The notes: generated from the letters alone by a model not told the origin. DNA of 6,884 bases from an uncultured bacterium (GCA_949288685.1 CASELB010000037.1:1-6884); one strand, 5' to 3'. Shown: positions 1 through 6,399, counted from the first letter of the stretch. A program made the numbers and translations.

Positions 1-3
1 CTT

Positions 4-31
4 GAGACCCTGAAACAAGTTCATGGTGACA
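4..31. repeat. Imperfect palindromic element, possible dispersed intergenic repeat
   Basis: Seen: ACCCTGAA (7-14) and TTCATGGT (20-27) form an 8-bp stem with one mismatch (C10/T24) around the loop ACAAG, flanked by GAG and GACA. Inference from memory: the core CCTGAA-ACAAG-TTCAGG resembles a short palindrome scattered through intergenic DNA of many bacteria. This copy would be slightly degenerate and close to the window edge, so its full extent is not visible. It is too far from a T-tract to be a convincing terminator for the leftward operon. Confidence 0.4.
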
Positions 32-151
32 TATACATTTGCCCTTTCAAGGCAACATGTTTTTATATCATTCAGCTTCTACACAAGCTGCGTTCGTAAT
101 AATTATATATTACTTGTTAAATTTTGGCAAATAAATTTTTTTAATAAAATT

Positions 152-1192
152 TTATACAAATTGCGGTTTAATCAAAAACTTAACGGCTTTACCTTCAATA
201 TGTTGCTGCATAGCGTATTCAAGTTTATTTAGCGGAAGAGTTGACGTTATTAATTTTTCTACTTCCACATTTCCTGTAGCAATCAAATCCAGCGCCATTC
301 TAAAGTATTTCGGGGTATGATGAAAAACGCTCATAAGTTTAATATCGCTGTAGTGGAGTTTTGTAGTATCAAAAGTTACTTTTGAGCCGGATTTACACCC
401 GCCGAAAAAGTGTACAATCCCTCCTGGACGTACGCATTCAAAAATTCTTTCCCATATTTCCGGCAGTCCGACACACTCTACTGCAACATCGAGTCCTTTT
501 CCTTCTTCCGTAAATGATTTAAATATTTTTTCCGGGTTTGGATATTTTTTTAAATCAATGACTTCGTCAGTGTATGCAAATTCTTCTGCCAGTTTTAGTT
601 TAATCGGATTTCTGCCGGCTGCAATAACTTTTGCACCTTTTAACTTTGCAAGTCGCGCAAACATAAGCCCTATCGGTCCAATCCCTATAATTCCGACTGT
701 GTCACCCGGTTTTATTCCTGTTCTCTCTACCCCGTGCACAACGTTTGCAAGCGGTTCACAGAATGCGGCTTTGTCAAAAGAAAGGTTGTCAGGAAGTATA
801 AGTGTATTTTTTTCTACGATTCTTGAGGGGACAACAATATATTCTGCGTAAGCGCCGTTTAATAAGTCAAGATTTTCGCATAAGTTAAATTCTTCCCTTT
901 TGCAGAAAAAACATTCTCCGCAGGGCGCAGAATTTGCCGCTACAACTCTGTCTCCGACTTTAAACTTTGTAACGCCTTTCCCGAGTTTTGCAACAGTTCC
1001 CGCAAACTCGTGCCCAAAGCCTGACGGTACTGATTTTATCAATACAGGATGTCCGCGTCTGTAAGTTTTTACATCTGTTCCGCAGGTTAGTGCAGATTCA
1101 ACTTTTACAAGGATTTCACCTTCTGAGAGCGGTTTTATCATGGTCTCTTCATATTTTATATTTTGAGGTCCGTAATATAATACAGCTTTCAT
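152..1192 (-). CDS. Zinc-dependent medium-chain alcohol/polyol dehydrogenase (MDR family), probable NADP preference
   Basis: A 346-aa protein of usual MDR length, expected to be a cytoplasmic NAD(P)-dependent oxidoreductase of an alcohol, polyol or sugar alcohol. The N-terminal GroES-like domain holds the catalytic zinc set C37 (CGTD), H61-E62 (GHE) and E146 (CEP), and a complete structural zinc lobe C91, C94, C97, C105. The Rossmann fold begins near residue 165 with GxGPxG (G170, G172, G175). The end of strand beta-2 reads A-A-G-R-N (191-195), with no acidic residue; by family rules this favours NADP(H). Resemblance is to the sorbitol/threonine/galactitol-phosphate dehydrogenase branch, but the substrate cannot be read from sequence. 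It is the second gene of the operon: its ATG lies 2 bp after the upstream stop, and GGAG sits 5 bp before the ATG, which fixes the start. No convincing intrinsic terminator follows. Confidence 0.93.
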   Translation of the reverse strand: MKAVLYYGPQNIKYEETMIKPLSEGEILVKVESALTCGTDVKTYRRGHPVLIKSVPSGFGHEFAGTVAKLGKGVTKFKVGDRVVAANSAPCGECFFCKREEFNLCENLDLLNGAYAEYIVVPSRIVEKNTLILPDNLSFDKAAFCEPLANVVHGVERTGIKPGDTVGIIGIGPIGLMFARLAKLKGAKVIAAGRNPIKLKLAEEFAYTDEVIDLKKYPNPEKIFKSFTEEGKGLDVAVECVGLPEIWERIFECVRPGGIVHFFGGCKSGSKVTFDTTKLHYSDIKLMSVFHHTPKYFRMALDLIATGNVEVEKLITSTLPLNKLEYAMQQHIEGKAVKFLIKPQFV

Positions 1193-1194
1193 TT

Positions 1195-2208
1195 TTACTC
1201 CGAAATTTTAATAAATGCCTTCATAATTTTGTTTGCGATAGTATCATTAAAAGCCTCCTGAATATTGTCAAGCGGATAATCCGTAACTAAATCGCGCACA
1301 ATAATTTTTCCTTCGGCAATCATATTAAATGAGTCTTGTAAATCCTCAGGTGATGGTGAATAACTGCCGAGAACGGTTAGTTCTCTGTAATAAATATCGT
1401 TATTTTTGTATCCGTTATTTTGCGGCGTACTTGAGAAAACGTTTATTTTTCCGCCGTTTCTTACAAGTGCAATTCCCGCATCAATCGCTTTGTCTGCGCC
1501 GGAGGTCATAAACACGGCATCAACGCCCAGCCCTTCGGTGTTTTCCAGAATAAACTCTTTTGCTCTGTTAATATCAGAAGAGTTAAACCCGATTATTCCA
1601 AGGCTTTCAGCAAGTTCAATACGCTCATCAAGAATATCACATCCAAAGACGCTCATTCCGTAATTTGCAAGTGCTTGCCCCATAAGCAGACCAATTGAGC
1701 CGAGTCCTACAACAAGAACATTTGCATTTTTGGTTAATTGTGTACGTTTAATTGCGCGTATGCAGCAGCCAAGCGGTTCATAGAACGAAATTACCTCATC
1801 AGGTATATTTTCAGGAACTTTATGTGCAACATTTCTCAAGTGTTCTTCACTTAAATATACTCTTTCCGAAAATCCTCCGGGAATAAAATTTGTTTCTTTA
1901 AAATGTCTGCACATTGAATAACTGCCTGCCTTGCAGTAGGTACATTCAAAACACGGTATATGGTGCGATGAGACTATTCTGTCCTTAAATTGAAAATCTG
2001 TGTCTGAATTAATTTCTACAATTTCCCCGACGATTTCGTGCCCGAGGACGGTTCCGTTAGGAACAAGGTTTTGTCTGTATTTAACAATATCAGAGCCGCA
2101 AAGTCCGCATCCGAGAACTTTTATTATAGCCCCTTTATTAACCCCGAGAGTTATATTTTCTGTTTCCTTTACAACAATTTTCCCGTTATTATATTCTGCG
2201 CATTTCAT
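1195..2208 (-). CDS. Zinc-dependent medium-chain alcohol/polyol dehydrogenase (MDR family), probable NAD preference
   Basis: A 337-aa MDR oxidoreductase, first gene of the leftward operon. Catalytic zinc ligands: C37 (CGSD), H57-E58 (GHE) and E144 (YEP). The structural zinc lobe is complete (C86, C89, C92, C100). The Rossmann motif is G168-L-G170-S-I-G173, and strand beta-2 ends with D191, the acidic residue that normally selects NAD over NADP. It shares fold and motif order with its downstream partner but is clearly divergent, so the two are probably not interchangeable; the substrate is unknown (sugar alcohol, threonine-like or phosphorylated polyol are all possible). The start at 2208 gives the usual MDR N-terminus (MKxAEY). 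No good Shine-Dalgarno precedes it, and the predicted transcript would have a leader of only about 22 nt. The operon promoter appears to be at 2238-2266. Confidence 0.92.
   Translation of the reverse strand: MKCAEYNNGKIVVKETENITLGVNKGAIIKVLGCGLCGSDIVKYRQNLVPNGTVLGHEIVGEIVEINSDTDFQFKDRIVSSHHIPCFECTYCKAGSYSMCRHFKETNFIPGGFSERVYLSEEHLRNVAHKVPENIPDEVISFYEPLGCCIRAIKRTQLTKNANVLVVGLGSIGLLMGQALANYGMSVFGCDILDERIELAESLGIIGFNSSDINRAKEFILENTEGLGVDAVFMTSGADKAIDAGIALVRNGGKINVFSSTPQNNGYKNNDIYYRELTVLGSYSPSPEDLQDSFNMIAEGKIIVRDLVTDYPLDNIQEAFNDTIANKIMKAFIKISE
1198..1201 (-). promoter_or_regulatory. Ribosome binding site of the second dehydrogenase gene
   Basis: Read on the minus strand, GGAG lies 5 bases before the ATG at 1192 and overlaps the last Glu codon of the upstream gene (GAG followed by its TAA stop). 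This placement implies co-transcription and probable translational coupling of the two dehydrogenases. Confidence 0.8.
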
Positions 2209-2237
2209 AATACTGTGATTTTACCACAAAAGCAGCG

Positions 2238-2266
2238 AGTATATAATTGTAACGAAAACTTAACAA
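2238..2266 (-). promoter_or_regulatory. Predicted sigma70-type promoter of the dehydrogenase operon
   Basis: On the minus strand: -35 TTGTTA (2266-2261), 17-bp spacer, -10 TATACT (2243-2238, 5 of 6 matches to consensus). The start site is predicted near 2231. The weak -35 (4 of 6) with a direct-repeat element ending 8 bp upstream fits an activator-dependent promoter. An extra half-site, GTTACAAT on the minus strand (2253-2246), lies inside the spacer. Confidence 0.6.
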
Positions 2267-2273
2267 AATAGTA

Positions 2274-2291
2274 ATTGTAACAAAATGTAAA
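2274..2291 (-). promoter_or_regulatory. HLR1-like direct repeat (RpaB-type response regulator site) between divergent promoters
   Basis: Minus-strand reading: TTTACATT-TT-GTTACAAT. The cyanobacterial HLR1 consensus bound by the OmpR-family regulator RpaB is (G/T)TTACA(T/A)(T/A)-N2-(G/T)TTACA(T/A)(T/A); every defined position matches. The site spans about -43 to -60 from the predicted dehydrogenase start and -42 to -59 from the predicted EF-hand gene start, so it could act on both promoters. The motif match is seen directly; binding by an RpaB homologue is inference. Confidence 0.6.
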
Positions 2292-2297
2292 GATGAA

Positions 2298-2326
2298 TTT
2301 ACATGCCCCTCAAACCAAGTTATAAT
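2298..2326 (+). promoter_or_regulatory. Predicted sigma70-type promoter of the first EF-hand gene
   Basis: -35 TTTACA (2298-2303, 5 of 6), exactly 17 bp spacer, -10 TATAAT (2321-2326, perfect). The start is predicted near 2333, leaving a leader of about 110 nt. It lies 6 bp downstream of the HLR1-like site and just upstream of the ATATG microsatellite. Confidence 0.7.
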
Positions 2327-2331
2327 CCCTT

Positions 2332-2361
2332 ATATGATATGATATGATATGATGGGATGGG
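2332..2361 (+). repeat. Pentanucleotide microsatellite (ATATG)4 followed by (ATGGG)2
   Basis: Four perfect tandem ATATG units (2332-2351) run into two ATGGG variants (2352-2361). The tract starts at the predicted transcription start of the first EF-hand gene. Each junction recreates TATGAT, a 5/6 match to a -10 hexamer, at 2333, 2338, 2343 and 2348. A 5-bp unit is prone to slipped-strand change, so copy number could alter leader length or promoter geometry; it cannot change the coding frame because it lies outside the gene. Confidence 0.85.
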
Positions 2362-2392
2362 GAAAAAGTAGTTAAAGTTTCTGAAAAAAATG

Positions 2393-2440
2393 CCGTTACT
2401 CCTAACAACGGGAATAAGTACTATAAAAATAAGGAGTAAT
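2393..2440 (+). promoter_or_regulatory. Leader element with anti-Shine-Dalgarno complement
   Basis: TTACTCCT (2396-2403) is a perfect 8-nt complement of AGGAGTAA (2432-2439), which contains the ribosome-binding site of the first EF-hand gene; G2395 with U2440 adds a wobble pair. A competing small hairpin, CCGTT (2393-2397) with AACGG (2407-2411), would display ACTCCT in its loop. The two folds share bases 2396-2397 and 2398-2403, so they are mutually exclusive. This is the arrangement expected of translational control, but no known riboswitch family is recognised. Confidence 0.35.
2431..2436 (+). promoter_or_regulatory. Ribosome binding site fixing the start of the first EF-hand gene
   Basis: AAGGAG lies 7 bases before the ATG at 2444. 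An in-frame ATG at 2390 would add 18 residues but has no Shine-Dalgarno and lies within the structured leader. The paralogue also begins at the same M-D-(N)-I-R-F-G-N position, so 2444 is preferred. Confidence 0.85.
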
Positions 2441-2443
2441 TAC

Positions 2444-4375
2444 ATGGACAACATCAGATTCGGGAACCTGACAACACAATCGGGGCAGCAAATTAAGTTT
2501 GAGAATTTTGACAAAAACAATGACGGAACTATCACAGAAGAAGAGTACAATGCAGCATTAAAAGAATACGGACTTGATTCTGTTGAATTATCCAATGTTG
2601 ATACAAACGGGGATAAACAAGTTTCAAATGAAGAGTTCCAGGTTTGGGAACAAAAAATTAAAATGGAAGAAGCATTAGCGCCGTATATTCAAAAAGTAAC
2701 AACGGATTTTATCGGTGCAAACAGTACTTATGCGGCTGATATGACTGCTGCTCTGAGAGAATTGATTGACAAATTTGCCGAAGAATATACTACTGAGGGC
2801 AAAGATGTTGCTAATATGGCTGCTGAATTTGAGGCACAACTGGCGACAAAATATGACGAATTAAAAGAAGAGATTTTATACAATACACCGGAAGCGCAAG
2901 CAGAGCGTGTAGCCGCTGCCAATGCAGAACTAAAATCCACTGTTCTTGACGAAGTCTTACAGTCGGCAAAAAATGAAGTTACAACTAAAACAGCGAATAA
3001 AGATGCCATTATGGATGATGCTGCGGCAGGCGAATATGTGAAAGCTCTTGGTGCGGCACTTGAAAAAGTAGCTGATACTTTTATTGCCGGCTATACCGGA
3101 ACAAATCTTGAAGCGGACTTAAAGGCATATTTGCAAGAATATCTAAACAGTTCGGACAGAGGTAAAATTGCTGACGAAATATCAGATTGGGAAAGCAGAA
3201 CCTCCGGCTCCAAGTGGGATTATATAGATGCCGGTGAAACCGAAACATTAAAAGATTACGCTAAAGAATTGCTGAATGCTGCAATTGAACAAGGTTTGAC
3301 AGTAAACCTTGACGGCTACAGTTATACAAATGCGGCATCTCTTGAAAAGAAAATAGACAGCTATACGGATGGTAATGTATTGATGGAAGCTGTAAATAAA
3401 TTTATTGACTCACTCGGTACGGAGTCTGTTAAAGAGGCTGCGCAAACAAAGGCAATTTCTGCCGCTGAGGCTGCAGAACAAGCCGCATTTGCAGCGGTCA
3501 AAGGCGAAGAATATGCTGTTGATGCAACAACCATAGATTACAGTGATATCCCGGGATATTATGAAAATGCACAGCTGCATGAACGCGGTAAAGGATGGAG
3601 CGGCTCTTTAGAAAAAATGCAAGATAAAGTAACTGAACTGCTTAATAATGAATCGCTTAAATCTCAAATGAGAGCTCAAATTGAAACAATGCTTGAATCT
3701 AAAGGTATCTCATTTGATACGGTTGAAACTATTTTCGAAAATGTATACAAACAATCAATTCTTGATACTATTGCAACCGAAGGGTCAACAGGAGGATTGA
3801 TTACAGGTCGTGGTGCAAGAGGTCTTTCGAAGAAAGGGCATGCATACTGTAATACTGCTGACGCCGTTAATACATTTATTACTACTTTTAACACAAATAT
3901 TGCAACCGCAATTAATGAAATGAACGCATCGACAACCGATATGGATGTACAGGATATTGATTGGAATCAAGCGGTAGAGGATTCAGGAGTCAATGCAGAT
4001 GTACAGGCTGCATTTGAAAATAATGATGACTATACTTTGGGTGGAAAATGGTATGACGAAGGGTATGTGAGAGATTATACAGAAAGAACAGCAGAAAAAT
4101 TAATTGACTCTCTGGAAGCACAAATGCGCAGAAAAGCCATCAGTATGTGTAATGCAAACGGTGTTGAATTTGATGAAGCTATATTTAATACTATGTTCAC
4201 CAATTCAAAAGGGACTTCTATTAGTGACGGCGTAACCATTACTAAACATAAAGGTTTGTTTGGTCTAACAAATGGATATTCATCTACATTCAATCCTTCA
4301 ACCTTAATGACAACGTTTGTTGATGATTTTAAAACCGATTATACCGCCTGGATTGAATCTCAAAAATCCGAATAG
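2444..4375 (+). CDS. Large EF-hand protein with helical body, function unknown
   Basis: A 643-aa protein. It has two canonical calcium-binding EF-hand loops near the N-terminus: D23-E34 (DKNNDGTITEEE) and D53-E64 (DTNGDKQVSNEE, with K instead of the usual G at loop position 6). The rest is acidic, Ala/Glu/Lys-rich and mostly helical by inspection, including an Ala-rich stretch at 332-353 and a glycine-rich turn near 447-460. A helical unit occurs twice: residues 404-425 and 556-577 align without gaps with 9 identities in 22. There is no signal peptide, transmembrane segment or recognisable catalytic motif, and only two cysteines (C469, C569). Position-12 Glu in the loops argues for EF-hands rather than dockerin repeats. 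Its downstream neighbour is a full-length paralogue. It has its own promoter, leader and terminator, so it is a single-gene transcript. Calcium binding is well supported; the role (structural, sensing or exported effector) is not known. Confidence 0.9.
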   Translation: MDNIRFGNLTTQSGQQIKFENFDKNNDGTITEEEYNAALKEYGLDSVELSNVDTNGDKQVSNEEFQVWEQKIKMEEALAPYIQKVTTDFIGANSTYAADMTAALRELIDKFAEEYTTEGKDVANMAAEFEAQLATKYDELKEEILYNTPEAQAERVAAANAELKSTVLDEVLQSAKNEVTTKTANKDAIMDDAAAGEYVKALGAALEKVADTFIAGYTGTNLEADLKAYLQEYLNSSDRGKIADEISDWESRTSGSKWDYIDAGETETLKDYAKELLNAAIEQGLTVNLDGYSYTNAASLEKKIDSYTDGNVLMEAVNKFIDSLGTESVKEAAQTKAISAAEAAEQAAFAAVKGEEYAVDATTIDYSDIPGYYENAQLHERGKGWSGSLEKMQDKVTELLNNESLKSQMRAQIETMLESKGISFDTVETIFENVYKQSILDTIATEGSTGGLITGRGARGLSKKGHAYCNTADAVNTFITTFNTNIATAINEMNASTTDMDVQDIDWNQAVEDSGVNADVQAAFENNDDYTLGGKWYDEGYVRDYTERTAEKLIDSLEAQMRRKAISMCNANGVEFDEAIFNTMFTNSKGTSISDGVTITKHKGLFGLTNGYSSTFNPSTLMTTFVDDFKTDYTAWIESQKSE

Positions 4376-4397
4376 TTGACATTTAAATACTAAAAGT

Positions 4398-4432
4398 AAA
4401 AGGTCTCTAAGCTAATATTTAGAGACCTTTTT
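4398..4432 (+). terminator. Strong intrinsic terminator after the first EF-hand gene
   Basis: A perfect 13-bp stem, AAAAGGTCTCTAA (4398-4410) with TTAGAGACCTTTT (4419-4431), encloses the 8-nt loop GCTAATAT and ends in a T-run (4428-4432). It begins 22 bp after the stop codon and separates transcription of the two EF-hand genes. Confidence 0.9.
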
Positions 4433-4462
4433 ACAGTTTGTGCGGATGTATAAACAGCCGGA

Positions 4463-4480
4463 ATTGTAAAGAATTGTTAA
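4463..4480 (-). promoter_or_regulatory. HLR1-like direct repeat upstream of the second EF-hand gene
   Basis: Minus-strand reading: TTAACAAT-TC-TTTACAAT. One half-site is perfect against the HLR1 consensus; the other differs at one position (7 of 8). Its first 15 bp (4463-4477) are identical to the site at 6424-6438. The core promoter is ambiguous: TATAAC (4484-4489) or TAATAC (4522-4527) could be the -10, neither with a good -35. With TAATAC the site would be at about -54 to -71; with TATAAC it would overlap the promoter and suggest repression. Confidence 0.5.
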
Positions 4481-4550
4481 AAATATAACGTAAAACATTA
4501 AAGTTTTTTAAAAAGTTGCCGTAATACATGATAAAGGGAACAATAAAAAC

Positions 4551-4554
4551 GGAG
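4551..4554 (+). promoter_or_regulatory. Ribosome binding site fixing the start of the second EF-hand gene
   Basis: GGAG lies 9 bases before the ATG at 4564. An in-frame ATG at 4528 would add 12 residues but lacks a Shine-Dalgarno, and the conserved N-terminus shared with the paralogue starts at 4564. Confidence 0.75.
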
Positions 4555-4563
4555 ATTAAAGCA

Positions 4564-6399
4564 ATGGACATTAGATTTGGAAATTTGACAGGTAAATACG
4601 GTCAACCGGTAAGATTTGATGATTTAGATCAAAACGGCGATGGTATAATTTCCAAAAGGGAATACTTTAATGCATTAAGGGATTATGATTTTGATTCTGT
4701 TGATTTCCGTTCACCTGTACACGGAAGAAGAGGAAGGGAATTTTCTAAAGAAGATTATCAAATTATGGAACAGAAAATGAAAATGGAAGAGTCCTTGCAA
4801 CCTTATCTTCAAAGAATTACCTGGGAATTTACAGGTGCAAACAGCCAGTATGCTTATGATATGAATGCGGCGCTCTGGGAATATCTGGATACTTTTGTTC
4901 TGGACTATGAAGCACAAGAGGAAAATGTCTCTAATATGGCTCAGGCATTTAGTGCTGAATTACCGTCAAAGTATGCACAACTTAAAAATTTAATCATTAA
5001 TCAGGAATACTACAGCGCTCTGAAATCCAGAGTTTTAGACAGAATTGTCGGCAGCAGTGTTAATGAAGCAAGATATTCTTCCTGGTACAAGGCTCCGGAT
5101 GTAACAAATGACGGTGAAGCAGCAATGTATGCGGACAGTCTGGGTATGACTCTTGAAGCGGAAGCGGATGCTTTTATCGCAAATTATAGAGGGTATAGTC
5201 TTGAATATGATTTGGAAAGACATTTAAGAGATTTTATGAACTCTACTGATACCCAGCTTTTACAAAACGACATATACCAATACCAAAGAGATGTTTATCA
5301 ACTTGGTGCTTACGTTGACCGCTCCGAAATGGAAAGTTTACAAGATGCAGCAAAAAGACTATTGTTTGCAGCATTAGAAAAAGGAATTGAAGTTAATATC
5401 GGCGGTTTCAACTGTGACTCAAAAGACGCTGTGTCCTCGATGATTGATGAATTCTCTAACCCTTTAATGCTAAAAGGGGTTATGCAGGAATTTATAAATT
5501 CATTGAGCGGGGATGCCGTAAAAGAACAAGCACTGGATGAAGCAAAATCAGGTATGGCAAATATGCTTACAGAAAGCCTGTGGAGAACCGGCGGTCCTGT
5601 AAATCCTGCCGAAATTTATTACGGTGATGTTCCAGGTATTCATAACCGGGGGTATAGAACTCACTCTGCTTCCGGCAGAGACGGCGAAACTTCCGCTGAT
5701 AAAATGGAAGATAATTTAACAGATATTTTAAACTCAGATTCATTAAAATATCAGATAAAACAACAAGTTATGTCGAGACTGATTCAGTACGGAATGCCTG
5801 CGGATAAGGTCGAAAATATTTTTGAAAATATGTATACAGCTTCTGTTATACAAACAGTAGAATCAGGTATGGCATACGGTACCAGAGGCAGATGGGGGTA
5901 CAATACTTCATTCACTGACGTCGGCAGTGTGGTTTCAATGTTTATAGAAAATTTAAACGTAAATATTATTGCTGCATTAGAACAAGCGGGTGCTTCTTGG
6001 CGGGATATGGATATGGTCGATGTGGACTATAGAGAAGGGCTTGAATATTCAAGTTACGGGCGCGAAGTCATAGATGCAATGGAAAATAATGATGATGTGG
6101 ATAATACAACACGCAATGCTGCAAGACGTAATGCTGAAAATTTGATTGAAAATCTTAGAAATCAAATGTTAGAAAAAGCGCAAGAACTCTGTGCCGCAAA
6201 CGGTGTTTCATTCCGTCCCAACCAGTTTAACTCAATATTTAAACAGGCTAAAAAGGCAGCCGTTACTTCTTCTGTTCAAGAAGCAAATGACGGCAGAGGC
6301 TCAAGACGTTATACATATAATCCTAATGAATTGTTTACAACATTTTCTGCAATATTTACCGAAACTTATACAGGATGGGTATACGGGCAAAAAAGATAA
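4564..6399 (+). CDS. EF-hand protein paralogue with a degenerate second calcium loop, function unknown
   Basis: A 611-aa protein alignable along its whole length with the preceding gene product. Shared anchors include IRFGNLT at the N-terminus, GANSxYAxDMxAAL (near 91-104), DxPG (355-358 here), FENxY (420-424), ENNDD (507-511), CxANGVxF (543-550) and a final NPxxLxTTF block. EF-hand 1 is canonical at D22-E33 (DQNGDGIISKRE). EF-hand 2 is ruined: the aligned loop at 53-64 reads H-G-R-R-G-R-E-F-S-K-E-D, with ligands D, N and D replaced by H, R and G. The duplicated helical unit is also visible (393-414 and 530-551). It has more aromatics and arginine than its partner, suggesting divergence of surface or ligand. 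There is no signal peptide or membrane segment. It is transcribed from its own upstream region. Function unknown; one functional calcium site is likely. Confidence 0.9.
   Translation: MDIRFGNLTGKYGQPVRFDDLDQNGDGIISKREYFNALRDYDFDSVDFRSPVHGRRGREFSKEDYQIMEQKMKMEESLQPYLQRITWEFTGANSQYAYDMNAALWEYLDTFVLDYEAQEENVSNMAQAFSAELPSKYAQLKNLIINQEYYSALKSRVLDRIVGSSVNEARYSSWYKAPDVTNDGEAAMYADSLGMTLEAEADAFIANYRGYSLEYDLERHLRDFMNSTDTQLLQNDIYQYQRDVYQLGAYVDRSEMESLQDAAKRLLFAALEKGIEVNIGGFNCDSKDAVSSMIDEFSNPLMLKGVMQEFINSLSGDAVKEQALDEAKSGMANMLTESLWRTGGPVNPAEIYYGDVPGIHNRGYRTHSASGRDGETSADKMEDNLTDILNSDSLKYQIKQQVMSRLIQYGMPADKVENIFENMYTASVIQTVESGMAYGTRGRWGYNTSFTDVGSVVSMFIENLNVNIIAALEQAGASWRDMDMVDVDYREGLEYSSYGREVIDAMENNDDVDNTTRNAARRNAENLIENLRNQMLEKAQELCAANGVSFRPNQFNSIFKQAKKAAVTSSVQEANDGRGSRRYTYNPNELFTTFSAIFTETYTGWVYGQKR

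Noticed and set aside
39..64. TTGCC/GGCAA hairpin followed by TTTTT as a plus-strand terminator
   Set aside because: The stem is only 5 bp with four bases between it and the T-run, and no plus-strand gene is visible upstream.
73..113. Two adjacent hairpins (73-90 and 96-113) as a terminator for the dehydrogenase operon
   Set aside because: Neither is followed by a T-run on the minus strand, and the stems are only 6 bp.
23..232. Open frame of 69 codons on the plus strand
   Set aside because: It overlaps the 3' end of the dehydrogenase gene antisense, starts inside the palindrome, has no ribosome-binding site and encodes a low-complexity Phe/Leu/Asn-rich peptide typical of AT-rich non-coding DNA.
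2390..2443. Upstream in-frame ATG extending the first EF-hand protein by 18 residues
   Set aside because: No Shine-Dalgarno, and the paralogue does not share the extension; AAGGAG at 2431-2436 supports the start at 2444.
2512..2637. EF-hand loops read as a dockerin domain
   Set aside because: Position 12 is Glu in both loops, and the spacing and flanking helices fit paired EF-hands; no cohesin-related context is visible.
2728..3009. Antisense open frame of 93 codons inside the first EF-hand gene
   Set aside because: It is a Ser/Ala/Val-rich mirror of the Ala/Glu-rich coding strand with no ribosome-binding site; the sense frame has conserved motifs and a paralogue.
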